Under the pieces are notes generated by a model. The model saw only the letters and a list, made by a program, of their open reading frames with translations. It ran no database searches and was not told the DNA's origin. A DNA stretch of 64,000 bases, from the NCBI GenBank assembly GCA_045599645.1, contig JAZRWI010000112.1, positions 1-64,000 of the forward strand, written 5' to 3'. Numbering within the stretch: position 1 is the first letter of the stretch; each line of letters begins with the position of its first letter. The DNA is from RUG334 sp045599645. GTDB taxonomy: Bacteria; Muiribacteriota; Ozemobacteria; Ozemobacterales; Ozemobacteraceae. Of this stretch, positions 1-8,978 are shown in pieces. A program made the position numbers and the translations under genes.

Positions 1-952
1 GCATAGAAATGATATCATCACGCAGGCCGTCAATATTCATTCCGATGTATTCACTAAGAACCTTATAGGTATCTGTCCTGGTCCAATAACTGCCGTATTC
101 ACGATTAAAGATGGCATCGACTACGGAATTAGGATTATAAATTGATTTGGCACCAACAAAAGAATAGCCGTCATACCAGTTCTTTGCTTCTTCAAAATCC
201 ATATTATAGCGTTCACAGAGAGCTTTTACCTCTGCTTCTGTAAAGCCGGTATATTCTGCTAACGGACCAGGTCTGACCATGGTGTATTCCTTGAAGTTAT
301 TCAAGGCTGACTGGGTGCCATATTTTTTTATAGGCAATATTCCTGTTAAATATGCAAGTTTCACAAATTTTTTCGACTGTGCACTTTTGAACATAGCCCT
401 TAGAAAGTTTATATAATCATCCTGAGCTTTTTTATTATTTTTTTCTTCTCTGAATACACAGTCCCATTCATCGATAATTATTATAAAGTTTTCGCCTGTA
501 TTTTCATTTATACGATTCAAAACTGTAGGCAAGCTGGTGTCATTGTCTAAAACATATTCCGGATAAGCAGCTTTTAATTCTCGAATTACTTCAGACTGCA
601 TATAAGAAAGTTCTTTACCTGGTCTTCCCTCATTCTGGGCAAAGCTTTTAAAACCCTGTATATCCACACAAATAACATTACTTTTATTAAGTTCTTTCTC
701 AAAATCCGGTAGGGATTCTGCTTTTAATCCTTTGAATAATGCTCTGGAATCGCAGCCCCTGCTATAATAGGCTGCTAATAAATCTACAGCCATAGACTTA
801 CCGAAGCGTCTGGCACGGCTTACAGCCATGAAACTTTGTTCTGTGTTTAAAACACTGTTTATAAAACCAATCATCCCGGATTTATCTACATAAATCTGAG
901 AATTCAAAGCTCTTTTAAATGATACATTTCCAGGATTAAAATACTGCCCCAT
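1..952 (-). CDS. AAA-ATPase-like / PD-(D/E)XK family protein, C-terminus cut by window edge
   Basis: About 317 residues are visible and the reading frame runs off the left edge. It starts MGQYFNPGNVSFKRALNS and has the motif RARRFGKS (a Walker A variant near residue 50). Further on are IIIIDEWDCVF, a Walker B-like strand, and NWYDGYSF. These are typical of the PF09820 AAA-ATPase-like family, which usually ends in a DUF1703 PD-(D/E)XK nuclease-like domain that would lie outside the window. The start at 952 is chosen because AGAGG lies 8 bases upstream; an in-frame ATG at 958 would be only 2 bases from it. The cellular role of this family is not established, and many genomes carry several copies in accessory DNA. 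It is divergent from the histidine kinase. Confidence 0.85.
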   Translation of the reverse strand, partial: MGQYFNPGNVSFKRALNSQIYVDKSGMIGFINSVLNTEQSFMAVSRARRFGKSMAVDLLAAYYSRGCDSRALFKGLKAESLPDFEKELNKSNVICVDIQGFKSFAQNEGRPGKELSYMQSEVIRELKAAYPEYVLDNDTSLPTVLNRINENTGENFIIIIDEWDCVFREEKNNKKAQDDYINFLRAMFKSAQSKKFVKLAYLTGILPIKKYGTQSALNNFKEYTMVRPGPLAEYTGFTEAEVKALCERYNMDFEEAKNWYDGYSFVGAKSIYNPNSVVDAIFNREYGSYWTRTDTYKVLSEYIGMNIDGLRDDIISM

Positions 953-1005
953 AAACATTACCTCTACGGCTAGTCTACACTAACTGATAAATACTGTCAA
1001 ACAAG

Positions 1006-1235
1006 GCCGCAGACGCGGCGTGAAAAACTGCCGCTTTGCGGCAGTAGTGAAGACTGGCCTGCGGCCAGAGTGAAAACTCGCTGACGCTCGAGTGAAAACC
1101 TGACGCATAGCGTCAGGAGTGAAATTGCGCCTTTCGGTGCGTGGATTTTAGCCAACTGCCTTCGGTAGTTTTGTGTCATGCAATGCATACTGCCCATCGG
1201 TGCGTGGATTTTAGCCAACCGCTTTCGGTAGTTTT
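1006..1235. repeat. Run of small hairpins of different sequence with GTGAAA-type linkers
   Basis: At least five short inverted repeats follow each other: 1006-1019, 1028-1044 (7 bp stem, TTT loop), 1054-1068 (6 bp, TGC loop), 1076-1093, and 1099-1117 (8 bp, ATA loop). Each is followed by a near-constant linker GTGAAA. Weaker hairpins at 1127-1140 and 1154-1170 continue the series. A 38-base direct repeat (1135-1172 and 1198-1235, two differences) closes it. The arms differ in sequence but keep pairing. This fills most of the 353-base gap between two divergent genes. No gene is supported here. Confidence 0.75.
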
Positions 1236-1258
1236 ACCCTCCACATCCAAGCCCATCT

Positions 1259-1289
1259 ACCAATAAGTTGGCAGAGCCAACTTATTGGT
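1259..1289. promoter_or_regulatory. Perfect 14-bp hairpin just before the histidine kinase start
   Basis: Arms 1259-1272 and 1276-1289 are exact complements around a 3-base AGA loop. The hairpin ends 16 bases before the likely ATG at 1306 and includes a GGTGG-like stretch at its edge. It could be a leader structure for the kinase mRNA or a terminator-like barrier. No T-run follows on either strand. Confidence 0.7.
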
Positions 1290-1305
1290 GGTATCATTAC
1301 CTATT

Positions 1306-3297
1306 ATGAACAAAGAAAATATGACAGACATTTCGGTTTCTTTATTTAGTGATATTTCACGGGCCATATCAAACCTTACCCCTGATAGAGCCTTGCTGTT
1401 TCTTACTGAAAGCGCTGTTTCTGCTACAGGCTCATTAGGTGCCCTTCTTCTCGCCCCACACGAAAAGAACAATATTATGGTTCCTTTCGTAAAAAGCTTC
1501 CAAAGCGGGTCAGAAGAACCTGAAATTGATGACGATTTCTTGAAGGAATGCTTTGAAGCCTATATCAGACTTCATGACGAGCTTCAGAATTCACAGGAAT
1601 ATCAGCATACGATTTCTGAAAATTACCCTGAGCACATAGTCTCTGCCTGGCCAATAATTGTTTCTGGCAAATCGCAGGCTTTGCTGGTAATTATTAAATA
1701 CGAAAATCAGCCTGATTTTACTGACGAACAATATAAATTCATTGAATCTATCACACCTTTCATGGGTTCATTGTTTGAAAACTTCAAACTGAACAATGAA
1801 ATGATCCATAAAAACTCACGTCTGTCAGCACTTTATGAAATTTCACAGCAAGCCGAATCTGTCATCGACTTCAGAAATATTTATGATGCTCTCGGAAAGG
1901 TTGCCAGAAGCTTCATTAAATTCGATACCTATGTTCTTTACTTCATAAGCAGCGACGGCAAGAACCTTGAAGCCCGTAACGAAGCAAATACTTCAAAATC
2001 CTTCCCCAAGACAATAAAAATCGGCGAAGGTCCTGTAGGTCTGGCCGCCAAGGAAATGAAGCCATACCTGACCTACACTCAGGAATTTAACTCTGTTCTC
2101 ATTCTTCCATTTGAAGTATCAGGAAGGCTTACGGGGGTTCTTACCATTGGTAGCCGAAAGCCTTATGCATACCGCGATGAAGATATTATCGGGCTTCAGA
2201 TTATTGCAACCCAGATTGCTTCCATCGATTCAATGTTCAAAAACCTGATTAGATTAAAAGGCTTTACAGAACGTATTCTTGAAAGCATGAGCTCTGGTGT
2301 TCTCATATTCAACCCTCAGGGAAACGTAACCTATGCAAATCCTGAGGCAAAGATTATGCTTGCCCACCAGTTTCCAGAAGGCTGGAATATCTTTAACGGC
2401 AACAACGATGAGCTTCCTAAAGAACTTTACGATGTTATGAAAGAAGTTCTTGAAACCAAGGTTACACACGAAAATACAAAGCTAAGAATAAAAACTGCAG
2501 GTCAGACCAGAACACTTACAATTAACGCCTTCCCATTCAGAGACGAAAACGGTCGTAAAATCATTGGTACAGCCTGCTTCATTAAAGACGTAACTCAAAT
2601 TGAAGCCCTTGAAGAACAGCTTATGCGCGCCGACAAGCTTTCTGCACTTGGTGTTCTTGCTGCTGGTATCGCTCATGAAATCCGTAATCCTCTTACGGGC
2701 ATGAAGATGATTGTCCAGCTTCTTGAAAGTGAATTCAGCGAAGATGACAGCCGTCGCGAGCCATTAGATATTATCCAGCGTGAAATAGACCGTTTGGAAA
2801 GTATTATCGGAAACCTTCTCGACTTTGCCAGACCCGGCAAGCCGAAGACTATTGCAGTAGCCCCGGTAGATGTTGTTGAAGACTGCTACAAGCTTATTAA
2901 GAACCAGCTTAACAAACAGCACATTATCTTTGAAATTGTCCAGACAGATTCTTGCCCACTGACTATAGCTGACCCGGACCAGTTAAAGCAGGTATTCATC
3001 AATATCATGACTAACGCCATCCAGGCCATAGGGAAAGATGGCAGGCTCACAGTCCATATTGAACGTTGCCCTGACAGCAGAATAAAGGTTGCTTTTGAAG
3101 ACACCGGCTGTGGTATTTCCCACGAAAAGTTGCGCGACATATTCAACCCATTCATGACCACCAAGGAAGACGGCACAGGTCTTGGTCTTTCAATGGCTCA
3201 GAGAATCGTTGAAGAACATGGCGGCAGCATAGAAGTTCAGAGTGTTCCAGGTGAAGGCTCTGTATTCTCAGTATTCTTACAGGAGCATATAGACTAA
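1306..3297 (+). CDS. Sensor histidine kinase with GAF and PAS domains (NtrB-like transmitter)
   Basis: 663 residues with no obvious membrane segment, so probably cytoplasmic. Order: an N-terminal GAF-like region (about 20-150), a second GAF (about 170-305), a PAS domain (about 315-425), HisKA with AHEIRNP (phospho-acceptor His near residue 457), then HATPase_c with DPDQLKQVFINIMTNA, EDTGCGIS and a GTGLGLS G-box. The HisKA/HATPase pair resembles the NtrB/PAS-GAF kinases that pass phosphate to sigma-54 activators. No response regulator is adjacent. ATG 1306 or ATG 1321 is the likely start; in-frame TTG at 1285 lies inside the hairpin. Its stop overlaps the coaE start by one base (TAATG), so the two are translationally coupled. 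Confidence 0.92.
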   Translation: MNKENMTDISVSLFSDISRAISNLTPDRALLFLTESAVSATGSLGALLLAPHEKNNIMVPFVKSFQSGSEEPEIDDDFLKECFEAYIRLHDELQNSQEYQHTISENYPEHIVSAWPIIVSGKSQALLVIIKYENQPDFTDEQYKFIESITPFMGSLFENFKLNNEMIHKNSRLSALYEISQQAESVIDFRNIYDALGKVARSFIKFDTYVLYFISSDGKNLEARNEANTSKSFPKTIKIGEGPVGLAAKEMKPYLTYTQEFNSVLILPFEVSGRLTGVLTIGSRKPYAYRDEDIIGLQIIATQIASIDSMFKNLIRLKGFTERILESMSSGVLIFNPQGNVTYANPEAKIMLAHQFPEGWNIFNGNNDELPKELYDVMKEVLETKVTHENTKLRIKTAGQTRTLTINAFPFRDENGRKIIGTACFIKDVTQIEALEEQLMRADKLSALGVLAAGIAHEIRNPLTGMKMIVQLLESEFSEDDSRREPLDIIQREIDRLESIIGNLLDFARPGKPKTIAVAPVDVVEDCYKLIKNQLNKQHIIFEIVQTDSCPLTIADPDQLKQVFINIMTNAIQAIGKDGRLTVHIERCPDSRIKVAFEDTGCGISHEKLRDIFNPFMTTKEDGTGLGLSMAQRIVEEHGGSIEVQSVPGEGSVFSVFLQEHID

Positions 3298-3875
3298 TGC
3301 TGATCATAGGAATCTCCGGCCAAACAGGAGCCGGCAAATCAACTCTTGCAGAACTAATGGTAAAACAAGGCTACGGTAGAAATATCGAAGTTGATAACCT
3401 TGGTCACGACCTTCTCAAAGATAAGGCTACTATTCAGCAGTTAACAGATGCCTTTGGGACAGAAATTCTCACAGACAATCAGATTGACCGCAAAAAACTT
3501 GGGGCAAAGGCTTTTGCAAGCACTGCCGCTACAGAAACCCTTAATTCAATCATGCATCCCAACATGGTAAAAATGGTTGAAAGAATCATTGAAGAAGAAA
3601 AGAAAAATGGTTCCCCAAGTATAATTGTTAACGCTGCCCTACTCTACAAAATGAAACTTGATAAGCTTTGCAACAAAATCATTTATGTAAAGGCAGACCC
3701 GGAAATCAGAGTAAAACGTCTCGTAGAAAACCGTGGAATGACCGAAGAACGTGCCAGAGAACGCCTCTTCTCACAGGATCAGGAGCCTGAAAACGACCCA
3801 AGAGTCATAATTGTAGAAAACAACGGCACCCCAGAAGACCTTTCACAGGCCATAAGCTCTTTAAAACTAAGATAA
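3297..3875 (+). CDS. coaE: Dephospho-CoA kinase
   Basis: 192 residues, a normal CoaE length. It catalyses the last step of coenzyme A synthesis, phosphorylating dephospho-CoA at the ribose 3'-OH with ATP in the cytoplasm. The N-terminus has Walker A GQTGAGKST (8-16). VDNLGHDLL follows, corresponding to the CoaE D-x-x-x-H region, and then AALLYKMKLDKLCNKIIYV and a lid-like RLVENRGMTEERARERL. It overlaps the histidine kinase stop by one base and is followed by a terminator, so it ends a two-gene operon. The pairing with a sensor kinase is unusual and gives no clear functional hint. Confidence 0.93.
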   Translation: MLIIGISGQTGAGKSTLAELMVKQGYGRNIEVDNLGHDLLKDKATIQQLTDAFGTEILTDNQIDRKKLGAKAFASTAATETLNSIMHPNMVKMVERIIEEEKKNGSPSIIVNAALLYKMKLDKLCNKIIYVKADPEIRVKRLVENRGMTEERARERLFSQDQEPENDPRVIIVENNGTPEDLSQAISSLKLR

Positions 3876-3902
3876 ACCAAAATTTTAAGTTACTAAAATA
3901 AT

Positions 3903-3927
3903 AAACCCACGCGTCTAACGTGGGTTT
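3903..3927 (+). terminator. Terminator after coaE
   Basis: A 9-bp perfect stem (3903-3911 with 3919-3927) has a 7-base loop and is followed by TATT. It lies 28 bases after the coaE stop. Confidence 0.8.
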
Positions 3928-3930
3928 TAT

Positions 3931-3970
3931 TATACAACAAAGCCAGCCATTCGGCTGGCTTTGTTGTATA
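3931..3970. terminator. 18-bp perfect hairpin between convergent genes
   Basis: Arms 3931-3948 and 3953-3970 are exact complements around ATTC. It sits between coaE and the oppositely oriented lipoprotein and probably ends transcription from both sides. Confidence 0.8.
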
Positions 3971-3986
3971 TTTAATTTTCTACTTC

Positions 3987-4415
3987 TTAATTTGGATATA
4001 CGAAAGTCATATCATTATAAACATAAACAAATTTTCTGATTTCAATTTCAGAGTCATTTAATGAATGTGAACCTGTTTTTGATAAATCAGCTTTTACAGT
4101 ATAACCACCCATTTCATCTGGATTAATAGATAGATATTTTTCAGTCTTGTTTTCTTCAGCAGTAATAATCTTTGTTATACCATTTACGGATACAGCGATT
4201 TCCCATCCTTCGTCAGTATATACAAACACTTCCATTGGATTTCCATTTTTATCTTCAAAACGTATAGTAGCAGTGCTACCACTAAAATCACCATCTGGTC
4301 TATCTATTATAACTTCTGGTCTTGGAACCTTATCATAACTATTGCTGTTGCTACAGCCAGTAAACAAAACAGCTACACTAAGAACCATTAACAAGGCAAA
4401 AAGCTTTTTATACAT
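3987..4415 (-). CDS. Small lipoprotein of unknown function
   Basis: 142 residues. The N-terminus MYKKLFALLMVLSVAVLF is followed by a lipobox TGC, so Cys20 is the likely lipidated residue and the protein should be membrane-anchored outside the cytoplasm. The mature part is beta-rich by eye (TATIRFEDKNGNPMEVFVYT, then ISVNGITK-type strands). I recognise no family. The start at 4415 is fixed by GGAG 8 bases upstream; longer in-frame starts would put charged sequence before the signal peptide. It stands alone, convergent with coaE. Confidence 0.8.
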   Translation of the reverse strand: MYKKLFALLMVLSVAVLFTGCSNSNSYDKVPRPEVIIDRPDGDFSGSTATIRFEDKNGNPMEVFVYTDEGWEIAVSVNGITKIITAEENKTEKYLSINPDEMGGYTVKADLSKTGSHSLNDSEIEIRKFVYVYNDMTFVYPN

Positions 4416-4537
4416 ATTTTGTACTCCAAATAAGAAACTATCTATTCTCTTTATCGACAATATTACACTAAAGTTTAACAATTACAAAATAAAAACAACC
4501 TTTATAATCACATTATCACATACAACATTAAAGATGT

Positions 4538-4612
4538 CCTGCCTTCTAGCTTTTCGGCTTTTCGGCTTTCCGGCTTCCGACTAACGACTTCCGTCTTTCG
4601 TCTTCACGCAGG
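4538..4612. repeat. Degenerate pyrimidine-rich octamer repeat
   Basis: Units such as TTTTCGGC, TTTTCGGC, TTTCCGGC, TTCCGACT and shorter variants follow one another. One strand is almost wholly pyrimidine apart from a regularly spaced CG. The tract is bounded by CCTGC and GCAGG. It lies at the 3' end of the sensor gene and upstream of the lipoprotein. Confidence 0.6.
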
Positions 4613-7042
4613 GATGCTGTTGCTATAGAAGCTTTCCCAAACTTCTCTCTCTTCGTTGAGAACATAGAGAGCAAATTCCATCTTAAGCATCTTTACACAG
4701 AAATCGACGGTTACAGCATCCAATTCTTCTGTATCCTCATTAAGATACAGCATCAGAACGCCAATAAGCCTGTTCTTATCAGTCAACGGGTATGCAATGC
4801 AATCATCAATACCATTTTCTGATTTGAAGGTAACCTTATTTTCATAGTTACCCTTAAGCTGCTCAATAATTCTCTTTTCGATTATATTAAGCTCAAGTTG
4901 CTTAGAACGGTCTATTCTAGAGCATACATCTGTTGTTCCATCAGTGTGAATTCTAACAAGCATTGAATCACGCAAAGGAATCAGTTTACTGATTTCATAG
5001 AGCAAGCCGCCGAAAGGTCTTACATCATTTGCGAAATCATTGAAAAGCATGGTCTTAACAGAATCAAGCTTATTGTGAATCTTAACCATTTCCTGATGAA
5101 GCTCACAGTTCTTTTTCTGAGCCTTGCGATTATTAATAGCTATCTTAATAGCGCCTGCAGCCTGCTTCAGATAATAACTGACCATATCAATGAGATTTTC
5201 GGAATTAGCGTCGGTGCCATATTTTTCGAGCATCATCATTCCCAGCAGTTCGTTTTCTTCTTTTACGGGAACAAAAGCTACCATTCTTCTCAAATCACCG
5301 TTACTAACAGCTATTGAAGCTGCTGACTTTTCCGGTCTGAATTCAGCGTTGAAAACGACAGGTCTTCCTTCATTAAGAACCGGATCCAGAGTTTCAGGGT
5401 GATTTCTTGGAATATCAAGCAGTCTCGGAGAAACCTTTCTTATATCAAGAATTTCAGATTTCTGATGTGTAGCATCAGCTGAATTAAAGACATGGAAGCA
5501 CGAATTTTCGAGACCAAACAGATTCTTTATTTTATTTTCAACCTTGCTGATAAGACCTTCCAATTCACCGCATGAATTCATCAATTCAGAAACATCATCC
5601 AAAATCATCTGGCGATTTTCAAGTTCTACCTTCAACTGGTCATTATGTGCATTTACAGCCGCAACCTGATCCATAAGCTCAGAAATCTTATTATTCTGTT
5701 CTGAAGCCTCAATGTCCATGTCATTAACCTTGGTATTGAGAACTTCTATTTCAATTGATTTATCAGACGAAATCTTAACAAGGTCATCCAGTGATTTATG
5801 CAGTTCTGCATTTTCCTTTGTCAGCTTTTCAATACTATTGCTGGAATGAGAACATTCTGCTCTTAAAGTATCTACCAGTTCCTTGCGATTTACTTCCAAG
5901 GTCTTTTCCTGGAAACAGAGCATCAATCTGTCATTCCCGTCAAATTCCTTGTAATAGCTGATAGTCATGTCGTATATATGTTCAGATTTGTCTTTGAATC
6001 TGATTTTAACGTCGTTCAGCTTCTTAAAGCCATGCGAAGACATTACAGACTGGGCAGTAAATTCATAATTAGCCTTAATAAGGTCAGGAATACATTCAAC
6101 AATCCCCTTTCCTGTCATGTCTGATGTAAGCAATTCGCTTTCATCGCTCTTTAGGTTTAGAATCTTACCCTTCTTATCAAGAACTATCCAAGGATTATTC
6201 TGTGTTAAGGCAACATGCTTAAAGGAAACAGATGTTGAACGGCTTTCATAGAGAGATTTATCAAGATCATCTACCTTATCTTTAAAAGCCTGAGTAAGCT
6301 TATGGGAAATCATAGCGAAAGCACCGAGTGAAATCGTGGCTACCATTGTATAGGAAGCAATCCAACCATCACAGGAATGCAAATCACCAAATATTGGGCC
6401 ATAGAACTTTATATGTTCCATAACGCCGTATCTAATAAGCATTGAATTGGTAAACCATCCGCCACAGGCAATTACAGCGTAAACAATACCGGCCTTGGTG
6501 TTAACAACAGAACCTGCTACAGCTACCGGAATAGCAGCCAGGAAAAACATCGGGCTTTCTGTAGAACCGGTATATCTTGTTAAGCAAAGAATCACAGCCA
6601 GATCAAAAAGAATCTGGGTGTGCATTATATTATTCAAGGAAAGAGGATTTATTGGGAAATCCTTTAAGGTTTCAAGAATCATAAGGTAGATAATTGAAGC
6701 TACCTTAATCATAACAGTAGGAATACCTGCCAGACCTCTCAAGCCTTTGGTCTTAAAGCTTCCAAAAAACTGTGAAAGCACCTTAAGCATTACGCGCTTA
6801 AGAGTAGCAAGACCCTTGGTAACAGAGAGCTGGCGACCTATCATAGATATATGAAGTGTCAAATATAGATTAAACAGTGCTATGGCACAACAAATAATAT
6901 AGATTGGTTCAAGCTTAAAGCTCATCTTAAAGCCATAAATAAAGGCAAGACAAAAACCAAATATAACAGGAATACTCGCCCATCTCAGGGTCACAAGATT
7001 GCGAGCTATTTGAAATTCTCTTCTATAAAGATTTATAGACAT
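4604..7042 (-). CDS. Membrane PAS/GAF sensor without a recognisable output domain
   Basis: 812 residues. The first ~250 contain about six or seven hydrophobic segments, including SIPVIFGFCLAFIYGF and ILFDLAVILCLTRY. A PAS-like domain (about 270-385) comes next. A long coiled coil follows (about 395-490, rich in E/K/N heptads), then one GAF-like region (about 495-630) and a second (about 665-800). I find no HisKA, HATPase, GGDEF, EAL, HTH or phosphatase motif, so the output is unknown; it may act through protein contacts. The start is supported by AGGAG 7 bases upstream. It is separated from the next gene upstream by a strong terminator and is probably its own unit. Confidence 0.8.
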   Translation of the reverse strand: MSINLYRREFQIARNLVTLRWASIPVIFGFCLAFIYGFKMSFKLEPIYIICCAIALFNLYLTLHISMIGRQLSVTKGLATLKRVMLKVLSQFFGSFKTKGLRGLAGIPTVMIKVASIIYLMILETLKDFPINPLSLNNIMHTQILFDLAVILCLTRYTGSTESPMFFLAAIPVAVAGSVVNTKAGIVYAVIACGGWFTNSMLIRYGVMEHIKFYGPIFGDLHSCDGWIASYTMVATISLGAFAMISHKLTQAFKDKVDDLDKSLYESRSTSVSFKHVALTQNNPWIVLDKKGKILNLKSDESELLTSDMTGKGIVECIPDLIKANYEFTAQSVMSSHGFKKLNDVKIRFKDKSEHIYDMTISYYKEFDGNDRLMLCFQEKTLEVNRKELVDTLRAECSHSSNSIEKLTKENAELHKSLDDLVKISSDKSIEIEVLNTKVNDMDIEASEQNNKISELMDQVAAVNAHNDQLKVELENRQMILDDVSELMNSCGELEGLISKVENKIKNLFGLENSCFHVFNSADATHQKSEILDIRKVSPRLLDIPRNHPETLDPVLNEGRPVVFNAEFRPEKSAASIAVSNGDLRRMVAFVPVKEENELLGMMMLEKYGTDANSENLIDMVSYYLKQAAGAIKIAINNRKAQKKNCELHQEMVKIHNKLDSVKTMLFNDFANDVRPFGGLLYEISKLIPLRDSMLVRIHTDGTTDVCSRIDRSKQLELNIIEKRIIEQLKGNYENKVTFKSENGIDDCIAYPLTDKNRLIGVLMLYLNEDTEELDAVTVDFCVKMLKMEFALYVLNEEREVWESFYSNSIPA

Positions 7043-7118
7043 AGCAACTCCTATAGTGCGAAGAATCTACACTTCAAGTTGCGGTATCGACAAGAAGAAG
7101 AAATTTATTAACGAAAAA

Positions 7119-7142
7119 AAAGCACCGTTTAAACGGTGCTTT
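7119..7142 (-). terminator. Terminator after the cNMP/ParA gene
   Basis: A perfect palindrome with GCACCGTTTAAACGGTGC (7122-7139) in its core is followed on the minus strand by eight T residues. It lies 16 bases past the stop at 7158 and ends the long leftward group. A/T runs on both sides could make it bidirectional. Confidence 0.88.
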
Positions 7143-7157
7143 CTTTTTAGGCTTTTA

Positions 7158-8423
7158 TCAGCTATTTAACCACTGATTGAACTTAGAGAATATATTCTGG
7201 CTACCCTGTTTTACAACATCTGTCAGCTTTTCGCCTGTAATGCCAGTGATTATGTTTGCAATATCACTCTTGAACTTACCCTGGCTGCTGCTTTCAAACA
7301 ACATCTTACCGTCATTGATAAGGTCAGTGCAAGCTCTCCAGTCTTCATGAACAGTGTATTTTATCTTGCAATTCTGCTTGCTGAGCATAGCGTCAATCTG
7401 GTCTGCAGGAATAGCCACAGCCTGATCTGCTCTGTTGAGAATCAGGTTTATCTTTTCCTTAGGATACTTCAAGCCTTCCATAACATTTAAACAATCGTGG
7501 ATAGCTACAGAATTTATTACATCAGGATTCATAACAAGCATAATAAAATCTGAAATATCCAGAGTATTGATGGTCATATCATGGAGCAAAGAGTGAGTAT
7601 CGATGACTATATAATCGAACTGATTCTTGCAGAGAGAAATAATCTTTCTAAGATGACTTGAATCTACATTTTCTGACTGTTCTGTTTTCAATGGAGATGG
7701 CAACAGGCATATTCCAGAATCATGGTTCAAAATAGCATGCTTAATATCATCGTAGGATTTATAGGAAGCACTCTCTGTTAAATCTGCAATTGTGTTCTTG
7801 GCTTTCAGCTTAAGCATGAAATCAATTCCACCAAACTGCAAATCCAAGTCTATAAGCAAAACTTTCTTTTTCAGGTATTTTGCAATGCCTGCAGCTACGC
7901 TGACAGCAAGTGTTGTCTTCCCGGAACCACCCTTGGGGCTGAAGAAGGATATAATCTTTGCAGAAAGCTGATTGTTTTCGGTTGCAGCAACAGCAGGAGC
8001 AATATTGTCGGCTCTTAGACGCTTAGTCAAAGCAGTCATAATGCGCAAAGCTATGAATGAATTGATACGCAGAAGCATATCAAAGTTCTTCTTTTCTATT
8101 TCAAGAATTTCGCATTCAGTCTTTGCAATAATGGTGGCATTTCTTGGAAGACCTTCTATTAAAGCCATTTCACCGAAGAAACAGTTTTCATCAGAAGCTT
8201 TAATAATTGACAAAAGCTTTTTAGTTCCGTTTTCGTTCTTTAGAACTTCAACTTCGCCCTTATTCAGGACATAAAAGGCATCACCAATATCGCCTTCCTT
8301 AAAGAACTCTGTGCCAACAGGAATAGTGCCTGTTTCGACAACCTGAGCGATTTTATCAATATCAGATTCTTGAAGGCCATTGAACAGGGATATCTTCTTG
8401 AGCAATTCTTTAATTTCAGCCAC
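7158..8423 (-). CDS. cNMP-binding domain fused to a ParA/MinD-like ATPase
   Basis: 421 residues. Residues about 1-130 form a cyclic-nucleotide-binding domain; the phosphate-binding cassette FGEMALIEGLPRNATI keeps the glutamate and arginine that hold the cyclic phosphate. Residues about 155-400 are a ParA/MinD/CpaE-type ATPase with deviant Walker A KGGSGKTT, the switch region LIDLDLQFGGIDFML and the strand YIVIDTHSLLHD. ParA-type ATPases position macromolecules on the nucleoid or membrane. The fusion suggests positioning tuned by a cyclic nucleotide, which is inference. The start is GTG at 8423 with GAGAGGA 6-8 bases upstream. It is last in the leftward operon, 22 bases after ytfJ-like. Confidence 0.9.
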   Translation of the reverse strand: MAEIKELLKKISLFNGLQESDIDKIAQVVETGTIPVGTEFFKEGDIGDAFYVLNKGEVEVLKNENGTKKLLSIIKASDENCFFGEMALIEGLPRNATIIAKTECEILEIEKKNFDMLLRINSFIALRIMTALTKRLRADNIAPAVAATENNQLSAKIISFFSPKGGSGKTTLAVSVAAGIAKYLKKKVLLIDLDLQFGGIDFMLKLKAKNTIADLTESASYKSYDDIKHAILNHDSGICLLPSPLKTEQSENVDSSHLRKIISLCKNQFDYIVIDTHSLLHDMTINTLDISDFIMLVMNPDVINSVAIHDCLNVMEGLKYPKEKINLILNRADQAVAIPADQIDAMLSKQNCKIKYTVHEDWRACTDLINDGKMLFESSSQGKFKSDIANIITGITGEKLTDVVKQGSQNIFSKFNQWLNS

Positions 8424-8445
8424 GATAATGTCCTCTCATTAAGCC

Positions 8446-8853
8446 TTACTTGCTTTCGTCTACAACTTCAGCATCGGAGGTTTTTGCATCAGCGTCATTG
8501 CTACCAGTATCTTTAGCTATACCCATAATCTTGTTATAAACCTTTTCCCCTACTTCAGGTGTAAGGATGCGTTCCCAAACGGTTTCCTTTTCTCTGAGGG
8601 AAATGAGCTTAACTTCCTTATCGCTTACAACAAGAAATGCAACTGGTTCGAGAGTAGCACCACCACCTGAACCACCGCCAAAATTAGCATCGTTTTTGCC
8701 TTGCCCACCACCGGCACCAAAACCAAAAGAAACCTTAGTAACGGGAATAACTGTCCATTTTCCACAAACAGTCGGTTCGCCAATAACAGTCTTAGAGTTA
8801 ATAGCAACCTTCATTTCAGATAATACAGTTTTAATCAAAGCATCGATAGCCAT
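8446..8853 (-). CDS. GerW/YtfJ family protein
   Basis: 135 residues. The core contains the family pattern: a short helix, VCGKWTVIPVTKVSFGFG, a glycine-rich loop, GSGGGATLEPVAFLVV, and a charged C-terminal tail. In Bacillus, YtfJ/GerW is a sporulation/germination-related protein, but homologues are widespread in non-sporulating bacteria and the biochemical role is not known. AGGAGG lies 11 bases upstream of the start. Its partner, a YtfI-like gene, is immediately upstream, the same pairing seen in Bacillus. I see no spore genes in the window. Confidence 0.88.
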   Translation of the reverse strand: MAIDALIKTVLSEMKVAINSKTVIGEPTVCGKWTVIPVTKVSFGFGAGGGQGKNDANFGGGSGGGATLEPVAFLVVSDKEVKLISLREKETVWERILTPEVGEKVYNKIMGIAKDTGSNDADAKTSDAEVVDESK

Positions 8854-8978
8854 TTCGACATAAACCTCCTAGTAGCTTTTCAATTCTACCAAATTATTCT
8901 TTATATTCAAAGTACTTTCTTTATTCAGCACATAGTGGGTTAATCCAACTAATAAAGCCATATTTAACAATAAATTCT

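Noticed and set aside
1006..1235. CRISPR array
   Set aside because: The constant part is only about 6-7 bases and the variable parts are self-complementary hairpins of unequal length; no cas genes are near.
1285..1305. TTG start at 1285 for the histidine kinase
   Set aside because: It lies inside the perfect hairpin and has no ribosome site; ATG 1306 or 1321 fits better.
4538..4612. CRISPR-like or tandem gene repeat
   Set aside because: Units are about 8 bases, degenerate and without spacers.
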